Below are positions 39,181 to 46,978 of a DNA stretch of 64,000 bases, in pieces. Position numbers and translations under genes: made by a program. Where the stretch lies: assembly GCA_947503285.1 (NCBI GenBank), contig CANNDD010000010.1:49385-113384 (forward strand). The letters are read 5' to 3'. The notes below the pieces were generated by a model that searched no databases, had not been told where the DNA came from, and worked only from the letters and a program-made list of their open reading frames with translations. Each line of letters starts with the position of its first letter. Position 1 is the stretch's first letter. The DNA comes from an uncultured Croceitalea sp. (GTDB lineage Bacteria > Bacteroidota > Bacteroidia > Flavobacteriales > Flavobacteriaceae).

Positions 39181-40374
39181 ATGTCAGAGATTGTTCATAA
39201 AGCTGAAGAATTTGTTACCGAACTGCTCGAAAACAAACTTGACCCCAATTTTTTATACCACAATCTCAAACATACACAACGGGTCGTTAAAAGTACCAAA
39301 GAACTCTTAGCTAACCATGAACTTTCTGAAGGGGAAAATGAACAATTGTTGCTGGCGGCATGGTTTCATGATACGGGATATACCAAAGGGGTTCAAGACC
39401 ACGAAAAAAGCAGCTTTCAAATTGCCGCTGATTTTTTAAGATCTACGGGATATAAAGAGGAGGGTATCAAAACGGTCGGCAATATCATTATGGCAACCAA
39501 GCGGTACCATGAACCTGCCAATCTTCATGAAGAAATAATACGCGATGCGGATGCCTCGCATTTTGCCCAAAAAAGCTATTGGGAAACCACTGATTTTCTA
39601 AAGGAGGAATTGGAAAAACTGGGGATCGCCAAATATTCGGATAAAGAATGGCGCAATGAGAACATCAAGATGTTCAGGAATGAACATCGTTTTTATACCG
39701 AATATGCCAAAGAAAACTGGAATGATAACAAAGAAAAAAACCTCAACACCCTTGTAAAGGATAAGAAAACCGAAAAAGAAATAGCCAAAAAAGAAGCCCT
39801 AAAGGCAAAGTACAAAAGTGAAAGCCCTGATCGCGGTATTCAGACCTTATTTAGGGTTACGCTTAAAAATCACTTGACCTTAAGTGACATAGCCGATACA
39901 AAGGCCAATATTTTGTTATCGGTAAATGCGATAGTGATTTCGGTGGCGCTATCCAACCTAATACCAAAACTGGATAATCCATCAAACGGATATTTGATCT
40001 ACCCTACCTTAATCTTTATCACATTCAGTGTAATATCAATGATCTTGGCGGTGTTGGCTACAAGACCCAATGTTACCGAAGGTAAGTTTACGAAAGATGA
40101 TGTCAGACAGCAAAAGGTAAACCTGCTGTTCTTTGGCAACTTTCATAAAATGAGCCTTGGTGAGTATGAATGGGCCATTCAAGAATTAGTGAAGGATAAA
40201 GAATATATATATTCTTCACTGACCAAGGATCTCTACTTTTTAGGGTTGGTATTGAATAGAAAATACAAGATACTCCGATTGACGTATACCATCTTTATCA
40301 TTGGTATCGTGATTTCAGTTATTGCCTTCGGTATCGCGTTTCGATTCTTTGGTCCTGATAGAATGACCTTTTAG
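39181..40374 (+). CDS. HD-domain phosphohydrolase fused to Pycsar-type membrane effector domain
   Basis: Protein of 397 residues; ATG 39181 is chosen over an upstream TTG. The N-terminal HD domain has H31, the H63-D64 pair (WFHDTGY) and D122 (IIRDADASH), as expected for a metal-dependent phosphohydrolase. A charged linker (about 180-215) joins it to a C-terminal module: LTLSDIADTKANILLSVNAI (232-251), three hydrophobic helices at about 243-262, 272-293 and 365-387, and a conserved FFGNFHKMSLGEY. That module matches the PycTM-like effector family of cyclic-pyrimidine (Pycsar) defence. No uridylate or cytidylate cyclase gene is nearby. Role: either nucleotide-second-messenger hydrolysis at the membrane or a stand-alone effector; both are inferences. 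Confidence 0.82.
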   Translation: MSEIVHKAEEFVTELLENKLDPNFLYHNLKHTQRVVKSTKELLANHELSEGENEQLLLAAWFHDTGYTKGVQDHEKSSFQIAADFLRSTGYKEEGIKTVGNIIMATKRYHEPANLHEEIIRDADASHFAQKSYWETTDFLKEELEKLGIAKYSDKEWRNENIKMFRNEHRFYTEYAKENWNDNKEKNLNTLVKDKKTEKEIAKKEALKAKYKSESPDRGIQTLFRVTLKNHLTLSDIADTKANILLSVNAIVISVALSNLIPKLDNPSNGYLIYPTLIFITFSVISMILAVLATRPNVTEGKFTKDDVRQQKVNLLFFGNFHKMSLGEYEWAIQELVKDKEYIYSSLTKDLYFLGLVLNRKYKILRLTYTIFIIGIVISVIAFGIAFRFFGPDRMTF

Positions 40375-40387
40375 CAAACAAGCAGGA

Positions 40388-42766
40388 TCAACTCTTTAAT
40401 TCTTGCATTAAATCGTCGTAGGTATAGGTCTTTTCAGACTTTTCATCAGCCTTGTACAATATCTCGGCACGTATGGCTTTTAGTCCGGTAACACCCTGTA
40501 ACCCTTCCAACTCCACAATTTCGATTTTGTTTGTGAAGTACCCTTTTGATTTTAAGAACTTCACGTAACGTAAATATTCTTTTTCATCCTTTTTCTGTGA
40601 ATATACGATGGCTAATTTTCCTTTTTGGGTCAAACGTTCATTGGTACCTTTGATAAATGACTTATCTATTCGTTTTTTGATGACCTCATAGCGTGCGTTA
40701 TAAGTGCCGTCAACGTCAAATTTCTTTTCATCCATCCTGAAACGTATGGCCAGGGGGGTACTATAAACAAGTAGAAGTGAGGCTACGTCTAAAGCAACTG
40801 GTAATTTTGGTTTGAGCGCATAATGCGTATTCTCCATTTCTACCATTACCTGTAGTTGCCATAACCTCAGGTTATTCAAGTACAGTTCGTTAAAATCCCT
40901 ATCATTGGCAATGGCACTACCGATATACATGTTGTGTTCAATACCATCGGTCTTGTAGCGCTCAAAGTAATGTGGAAACATTTCTTGGGCCGCTTGTTGC
41001 TTTTTGTCTAAATGTGCGGCCAACTTCATATTGATTTCCATCACACTCTCATCATAATTACGTCTATGGTCGTAATACGATTCGGTGGTTTTATCTATTT
41101 GTTTCTCATACTGGGCTATAAATGCCTTGATAACCTCATCTTCCCTTTTCAAATGATGGAATACCGGGTTGATCTCTTCTTGTACAAAATCAAAAATACT
41201 CTGCTCACTATTGGTATATAGGGTGTCTTTGATTTCATCCAATAAGTTATTTACCCTAAACATCAATTCTTCATAGATAGGAAGTTTAAACTTACTCCAG
41301 GCCATTTGAAGAACCCCATTAATCTCAGAAAGCTGGATCATAAGGTCACGCTGTATCGCAATGTTTCGTTGTTTTGACGAGTCTTTGATATCAATTTGCC
41401 CATAAAGCGGAAACACATCCTTAAACACGATTTCATTGAAAGCTGGTTCTTCACCAATCAATTCTTGGGTCATAAAACGTTTCGCTTCCTCTTGAAACTT
41501 CCAATAAACCGAAGAATGAACCGTGGTACATTCATGTTGAATGATGGCATCGATCAGGTTTTGTTCCTCTTCTATCGAACGCAGTACGGAAGATACGATA
41601 AACGGCATCACATCTATCAATTTATTGGCATTGATACTATTCAATTCATTGACATTGCTTGACACCAACTCGAGTACCCCTAAAAGCTTACCATTATCGG
41701 CAATAGGTGCTAATATGGCACTTTTGATGCCTTGTTCGTGAAGGTTTTTATACGGCTGCCCACCACCACTTTTCTCGTAATATCTGGGAACATTGGAAAT
41801 GGCATAATACGTAGTCTCGCGTAAAAGCTTACCATAAGAATAATCACAAAGCATGGCATCACAATACTCTACCTCTTTACCCTTTAAGATAAAACTTTCG
41901 ATGCCCTTACCATGAATTTTCAAAAATCGATTCGTATTGGAATCATACCCTGCAAAACCAACGGAAATATTCTTGAGGTTGAACAGCGACCTAAACGTAT
42001 CTTGAAAATCATCCATGAAATTCTCACTCCCCCTCTTGTTGTTGCCGATCAGGGTCGTTTTTATTTCCGATATGGAATGCTCGGCCGTCACATCGAACAT
42101 GTTCGATATCACAAAACCTTTTGATATAAAACTATTCGGAGGTATCTTCTCTTTCCACAGTTGTAGGTCGTCAAAATTCTGCAGTAACTCGTCTAGATCT
42201 TCCTCATCCAAATCCTTTGCCTTGTCCGTCGGACTAATTTCCATAAAATCAGCGTTATATAAAATGCGATAATGTCGCATTACGCCATTGGCATCGGGAA
42301 TATCGTAAAATAAAGGCCTTTTGAAATCTATTTTAAAACCGTAATAGAACCCAAGAATTACAGTACATTGCATGATATACTGAAGGTTTTCAGGCAGGTT
42401 TCTAATCTCAAGCTCAAAACCCTCACCTGCCTCGGCCAAGATTTTTTGAAACCTTTTGGAAGAATTAAATACCAAGTTTTCAAACGGAATGGAGGCCGTC
42501 TTGATTTCGTTTTCGGTCAATACCGACGAAAAAGTATCGGCCAATATGGTTTGAATAACATCTTTTCTCTTTTCAAGAATGCTCAAATCATCAAAGCCAT
42601 CACGCAATTCAGGATACGGCGCTTGGGCATCAAGAACATGTTTTGCCCTTGAGGCCAGAGACGCATCTTTACTGTGAAGTTGCCCATCATAATGCTCTAA
42701 AAGCTTATTAAAGCTTACGAGCTGAATTAAAGGAGCCTCACTTGTGTAGTTGTTTTCCATACCCAC
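40388..42766 (-). CDS. GAF domain-containing protein
   Basis: Cytoplasmic protein of 792 residues. A GAF-like sensor domain at about 235-400 contains ISVGFAGYDSNTNRFLKIHG and the canonical end IKSAILAPIADNGKLLGVLE. The long flanking parts are helix-rich and charged, and no output domain (kinase, cyclase, HTH) is recognisable. The start may be at 42766 or two codons later (42760). It converges on the HD-Pycsar gene with only 13 bp between stops. It could sense a small ligand; function unknown. Confidence 0.78.
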   Translation of the reverse strand: MGMENNYTSEAPLIQLVSFNKLLEHYDGQLHSKDASLASRAKHVLDAQAPYPELRDGFDDLSILEKRKDVIQTILADTFSSVLTENEIKTASIPFENLVFNSSKRFQKILAEAGEGFELEIRNLPENLQYIMQCTVILGFYYGFKIDFKRPLFYDIPDANGVMRHYRILYNADFMEISPTDKAKDLDEEDLDELLQNFDDLQLWKEKIPPNSFISKGFVISNMFDVTAEHSISEIKTTLIGNNKRGSENFMDDFQDTFRSLFNLKNISVGFAGYDSNTNRFLKIHGKGIESFILKGKEVEYCDAMLCDYSYGKLLRETTYYAISNVPRYYEKSGGGQPYKNLHEQGIKSAILAPIADNGKLLGVLELVSSNVNELNSINANKLIDVMPFIVSSVLRSIEEEQNLIDAIIQHECTTVHSSVYWKFQEEAKRFMTQELIGEEPAFNEIVFKDVFPLYGQIDIKDSSKQRNIAIQRDLMIQLSEINGVLQMAWSKFKLPIYEELMFRVNNLLDEIKDTLYTNSEQSIFDFVQEEINPVFHHLKREDEVIKAFIAQYEKQIDKTTESYYDHRRNYDESVMEINMKLAAHLDKKQQAAQEMFPHYFERYKTDGIEHNMYIGSAIANDRDFNELYLNNLRLWQLQVMVEMENTHYALKPKLPVALDVASLLLVYSTPLAIRFRMDEKKFDVDGTYNARYEVIKKRIDKSFIKGTNERLTQKGKLAIVYSQKKDEKEYLRYVKFLKSKGYFTNKIEIVELEGLQGVTGLKAIRAEILYKADEKSEKTYTYDDLMQELKS

Positions 42767-42876
42767 CTTGGTCGTAAAATAATAGGTAAAGTTACAAAAA
42801 GAAGAAATAGGTCATTGTTAAGGTAATCATTATGGTTTTGACCGCTTTTTTTGGATATTTAAAAAAAATTAGAATC

Positions 42877-43773
42877 ATGTCATCTTTTAAAAGACTGGAT
42901 AGGGCTTATAAAAATGCAAAGACCATTTCTTTTGATGACACTTCAAAATTTGTTTTTTTTAGCGATTGCCATCGGGGAGACAACAGTTTTGCCGACGACT
43001 TCGCCAACAATCGCAATATTTATTTTCATGCATTGAACCATTATTATCGTGAAGGCTATCACTATTGTGAGCTGGGTGATGGTGATGAACTTTGGGAGAA
43101 TATTAATTTTGAGTCCATTTTCGAAGCACATAAAAACGTGTTTCAACTATTGCGAAAATTCCACTTGGGGAATCGTTTGCACATGGTCTGGGGAAATCAT
43201 GATATGGTATATCGTGATAAAACTTACGTTGACAGGCACCTTTCGAGTTATTTCGAACCCATAGATGGGGAAAGTAAGGCACTTTTTGAGGGCTTGGCCT
43301 ATCACGAGGCCTTAGTTTTAAAACATAGCAATACGGCACAAGAAGTTTTCTGCACCCATGGCCATCAAGCCGATTGGTGGAACTATAATTTTTGGCGTGT
43401 GGGCCGATTTTTAGTCCGCGTTCTGTGGAAACCCCTTCAGGTGGTTGGTATTGCAGATCCAACTAGCCCGGCCAAAAACTATAAAGAATTGATTCGTATC
43501 GAACGACGCATCAAACGTTGGATCGTCAAAAATAAGTTAAGGATCACCATTGCCGGTCACACCCATAGACCTCGATTTCCAGAACCAGGCCAAATTCCTT
43601 TTTTCAATGACGGTAGTTGCGTGCATCCAAGGAGTATTACGGGCATTGAACTGGAAAACGACCATATTTCCCTTATCAAATGGCATATTGACACTAAAAT
43701 AGATGGAACCCTACAGATTGTACGTGTTTTGTTAGAAGGCCCTGAAAAGTTGTCTGACTACGTTGCTGATTGA
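42877..43773 (+). CDS. LpxH-like calcineurin-type metallophosphoesterase
   Basis: Metallophosphoesterase of 298 residues; ATG 42877 is preferred over an upstream start because the conserved fold begins shortly after it. The metal-binding motifs are FFSDCHRGDNSF, LGDGDELWE, WGNHDMVY, CTHGHQADWW and AGHTHRP in order. The overall pattern is like UDP-2,3-diacylglucosamine hydrolase-type enzymes, but it is longer and the lipid A role is not certain. The stop overlaps the region just before the AraC gene, suggesting cotranscription. Confidence 0.86.
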   Translation: MSSFKRLDRAYKNAKTISFDDTSKFVFFSDCHRGDNSFADDFANNRNIYFHALNHYYREGYHYCELGDGDELWENINFESIFEAHKNVFQLLRKFHLGNRLHMVWGNHDMVYRDKTYVDRHLSSYFEPIDGESKALFEGLAYHEALVLKHSNTAQEVFCTHGHQADWWNYNFWRVGRFLVRVLWKPLQVVGIADPTSPAKNYKELIRIERRIKRWIVKNKLRITIAGHTHRPRFPEPGQIPFFNDGSCVHPRSITGIELENDHISLIKWHIDTKIDGTLQIVRVLLEGPEKLSDYVAD

Positions 43774-43775
43774 TC

Positions 43776-44939
43776 ATGGGGTCCATTCAACATATATTAA
43801 ACCAGATACCCATACGGCACGACCTTGCATCACAATTGATGTTCTTAGGGGTTTTTCAAGGCTTTTTTTTAGGGACCTTAATATTAATAAGGGCCAAGAA
43901 AACCACTGCGATTGCCTTTTTGGGGTGGACTCTCTTATTTCAATCCCTTGTTTTTTTAGACACCTATCTTTGTTATACCGGATTGATCAAATACCTCATC
44001 CAATTCAATGATTCCACTGAGGCATTCGTATTGACCATAGCCCCTGCATTCTATTTTTTTCTGTACGCAGCCATCAAACGGAAATCGCCCACCTTAAAAC
44101 AGCTTTGGCCACATTTGATACTACCCTGCGTTTATCTTTTAAGTCAAATTCCCTTCTATACCGCACCGATACAAGTCAAACTGAATGCGTATTTGGGTGC
44201 ATACTACCAAAATATTCAAACGGCCCAGGTACCTGAATCTTTCGACTATGGCTATCATTGGTTGAAAGATAGATTTGATTGGTTGATCCTGATAAGCTTT
44301 CTGTCATACATCATACTCGGGTTTCAACTGGTATGGCATGAGCAACGGCGTATTCGTAAAATACCGCATCAAGCCAACTTGAATAAATATATTTTCACCA
44401 GAAACGCCTTGGTGCTCTTAGGTATACTATTCATCATCATTTTTATGGTTTTATACCGGTATGATGATGATAGCGGTGACCACTATATAGGCATACTACA
44501 AACCTTTATTGCTTTTAGCACTTCTTATGTCGTTTTAATGGAATCGAGATTCTTTGAAAAATCATGGTTTGCCGATAAGTATGAGACCTTTGCCTCGAGC
44601 ACGGTCAGTTTTGAAAAAATAGAAACATTCTTACATGATACCGATTACTTTCTCTCTCAAGGGACATCCTTAAAAAATCTAGCCCAAAAACTAGAAACCA
44701 ATTCCAATTCCATCTCTCAAGCCATCAACAAAAATACCGGCCTTAATTTTAATGATTATCTGAACAAAAAAAGGATTGGGGTCGTCAAAGAAAGACTCAT
44801 CAGTATGGATTTTTCGCATCTGACCGTTGAGGCAATCGGTAATTCGGTGGGCTTCAAGTCCAAATCCGCCTTTTATACTTCATTCAAGAAACATGTTGGT
44901 ATGTCTCCTTCCCAGTTTATAAAACAAAAAAAGCAGTGA
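43776..44939 (+). CDS. Membrane-bound AraC-family transcriptional regulator
   Basis: Protein of 387 residues with six or seven hydrophobic helices in the first ~250 residues and an AraC-type DNA-binding domain at the end. The HTH is seen in SLKNLAQKLETNSNSISQAI and VEAIGNSVGFKSKSAFYTSF, followed by KKHVGMSPSQFIK. Membrane AraC regulators of this architecture are common in Flavobacteriia. ATG 43776, two bases after the preceding stop, is preferred to an overlapping TTG. The signal and targets are unknown; the downstream acyltransferase is one candidate. Confidence 0.88.
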   Translation: MGSIQHILNQIPIRHDLASQLMFLGVFQGFFLGTLILIRAKKTTAIAFLGWTLLFQSLVFLDTYLCYTGLIKYLIQFNDSTEAFVLTIAPAFYFFLYAAIKRKSPTLKQLWPHLILPCVYLLSQIPFYTAPIQVKLNAYLGAYYQNIQTAQVPESFDYGYHWLKDRFDWLILISFLSYIILGFQLVWHEQRRIRKIPHQANLNKYIFTRNALVLLGILFIIIFMVLYRYDDDSGDHYIGILQTFIAFSTSYVVLMESRFFEKSWFADKYETFASSTVSFEKIETFLHDTDYFLSQGTSLKNLAQKLETNSNSISQAINKNTGLNFNDYLNKKRIGVVKERLISMDFSHLTVEAIGNSVGFKSKSAFYTSFKKHVGMSPSQFIKQKKQ

Positions 44940-45041
44940 TTCCCTGTTTGTTCTCCAGAATTGTAATTCAGTACTTTTTCAGGTCATCAAATCTGTAGAA
45001 TAAGATGAGTAGCGCCCATCTTTGGGTGAAACAATTTCATC

Positions 45042-46184
45042 ATGGAGAAAACAATACGTCGTTATGATTTAGATTGGCTAAGGGTTATAGTGTTTACATT
45101 GCTCATATTTTATCATGTAGGCATGTTCTTTGTTCCATGGGGTTGGCATATCAAAAATAATGTGATCTATGATTGGCTTCGCTGGCCCATGCTATTTTTG
45201 AATCAGTGGCGCTTACCTATACTGTTCGTTATTTCTGGTATGGGCACCTATTACGCCCTATCAAAGCGCACGATTTGGCAATTTCTTTGGGAACGAAATT
45301 CAAGACTGGGAATTCCGTTGCTCTTTGGAATGTTGGTTATTGTACCTCCACAAGTCTACTTTGAAAGATTGGCGACCAATGCGTTCAGTGGTTCTTACTG
45401 GAAGTACTTTATCACTGTAGCACATTCAGGAATATACCCCGAAGGAAACTTCAGCTGGCACCATCTTTGGTTCTTACCCTACCTTTTGATTTTTTCGATT
45501 TTATTAAGTCCTGTTTTCATTTACCTAAAAAGAAATACCACACTACTGGTCGATTGGATTAAAAAACTATTGCAAAAACCGTTGCGATTGTATCTTTTTT
45601 GTATTCCCCTTTATTTATTGGAAGCCCTTATGGAACCCTTTTTTGATGTTACCCACGCACTCGTTGACGACTGGTTCAACTTTTGTTTTAGCATTGTACT
45701 GTTCTTTTATGGCTTTTTATTGATTTCAACAGGAGATGTTTTTTGGAAGAGCCTTGAGCTCCTTAAAAAGAAAGCACTTATTGCTGGTTGTATCTGCTTT
45801 TCAGGTCAGGTAGTGATTTGGCTATTCTTTGAAGATGGATACGTCGTGCATTTTACAGAGGCACTTTTGAAAGTAGTTAATATTTGGTCTTGGATTCTAG
45901 TGCTTTTTGCATTTTCGGCACAATACCTAAACAGGTCAAGTAAAAGTTTAGCCTATGCCAATAGGGCCGTTTATCCTTTTTATATTCTTCACCAGACCAT
46001 TACCATTTGTATTGCCTATTATTTGATGGATTTGGATTGGGGTTTGATTCCAAAAGCAACTGTTTTGGTCGTTGGAACTTTCGGAGTTAGCTGGTTGCTT
46101 TATGATTTTATACTTCGTGTACCGATTCTGCATCCCTTGTTTGGTCTTAAAAAAAGCAGTTTGTCGAAAGAAAAATACATTTAA
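45042..46184 (+). CDS. Acyltransferase family 3 membrane protein
   Basis: Integral membrane acyltransferase, 380 residues and about ten hydrophobic helices. The N-terminal R14-x10-H25 motif (LDWLRVIVFTLLIFYHVGMF) is the active-site signature of the acyltransferase-3 family. FILHQ-like YPFYILHQTITI near the C-terminus is also typical. These enzymes transfer acetyl or other acyl groups to envelope sugars or, in some clades, small molecules. The acceptor cannot be inferred. It lies 102 bp after the AraC gene on the same strand. Confidence 0.88.
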   Translation: MEKTIRRYDLDWLRVIVFTLLIFYHVGMFFVPWGWHIKNNVIYDWLRWPMLFLNQWRLPILFVISGMGTYYALSKRTIWQFLWERNSRLGIPLLFGMLVIVPPQVYFERLATNAFSGSYWKYFITVAHSGIYPEGNFSWHHLWFLPYLLIFSILLSPVFIYLKRNTTLLVDWIKKLLQKPLRLYLFCIPLYLLEALMEPFFDVTHALVDDWFNFCFSIVLFFYGFLLISTGDVFWKSLELLKKKALIAGCICFSGQVVIWLFFEDGYVVHFTEALLKVVNIWSWILVLFAFSAQYLNRSSKSLAYANRAVYPFYILHQTITICIAYYLMDLDWGLIPKATVLVVGTFGVSWLLYDFILRVPILHPLFGLKKSSLSKEKYI

Positions 46185-46251
46185 CACCCCTTTACCAATG
46201 CTGTGGCAAGGTATTTGTTAATTTTAGTGTTCGTTTACGACATAAACCATA

Positions 46252-46914
46252 ATGAAAAGACTATCGCCCTTTCTATTCTTTTTCCTGCTGGTCCAATTTG
46301 GATTCGCCCAAGGCGATATTCCTACAACCAAACCTTTGAAAGTTGGGGCGAAAAATAACCTCGACGTAAAATCGAGTAATCAAGGTACATCGTTGCGCGT
46401 ACCATCGGTACTTGATGAAAATCTGATATCCAAAGGAAGGCAGATCAAAATGTTGCCAGATAGGGAGTTGGTCCAAGCTGGAACCGGAATGGTCATAGAC
46501 CCTAAAGTTGGTGAGAAAGAAAAAAAAGGAGCGAAACAGCATTTCGGGAATCAATACCTAGGGGACTTTAAAACCTCATCAAGGTTTATAGGCATCGTCG
46601 CAAGGGATCACGAATACGTTGATGGTGATCGCGTCAAGGTATATGTCAACGGTCATGTCGTAGAACCTAATCTCTTGTTATCCGGAGCGTTTAAAGGTGT
46701 CAATGTTGATTTAAACGAAGGGTTTAACAAAATTGAATTTGAAGCCCTAAATCAAGGTTCGTCTGGTCCGAATACTGCACAAGTGATGGTTACCGATGCT
46801 AATGGCAAGATTATACATAACAACCGTTGGAACCTTTCTACAGGTTCTGTGGCCAGTATGGTCGTAGTCAAGCAGCCCGATATGACCAAAGGTGAAGACG
46901 GGCAAGAGGAGTAA
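46252..46914 (+). CDS. Secreted protein of unknown function
   Basis: Protein of 220 residues with a clear signal peptide (MKRLSPFLFFFLLVQFGFAQ). The central and C-terminal part (RFIGIVARDHEYVDGDRVKV to AQVMVTDANGKIIHNN) looks like a beta-sandwich of about 100 residues. There is no lipobox, no type IX tail and no catalytic motif that I recognise. It is followed 15 bp later by a heptamer array and then by the convergent penicillin-acylase gene. Confidence 0.78.
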   Translation: MKRLSPFLFFFLLVQFGFAQGDIPTTKPLKVGAKNNLDVKSSNQGTSLRVPSVLDENLISKGRQIKMLPDRELVQAGTGMVIDPKVGEKEKKGAKQHFGNQYLGDFKTSSRFIGIVARDHEYVDGDRVKVYVNGHVVEPNLLLSGAFKGVNVDLNEGFNKIEFEALNQGSSGPNTAQVMVTDANGKIIHNNRWNLSTGSVASMVVVKQPDMTKGEDGQEE

Positions 46915-46929
46915 TCATATTTAAAAATT

Positions 46930-46974
46930 AACTCCTAACTCCTAACTCCTAACTCCTAACTCCTAACTCCTAAC
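46930..46974 (+). repeat. AACTCCT heptamer tandem array (6 copies plus partial)
   Basis: Six perfect copies of AACTCCT (46930-46971) plus AAC, filling most of the 64-bp gap between two convergent genes. It ends 4 bp before the stop of the acylase gene. Each unit carries TAA on this strand and TAG on the other, so both strands have stops in every frame. This is the third heptamer array in the window, each with a different unit. Confidence 0.95.
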
Positions 46975-46978
46975 AAAA

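Noticed and set aside
39181..40374. Complete Pycsar anti-phage system
   Set aside because: No cyclase gene adjoins; only an effector-like domain fused to an HD domain is seen.
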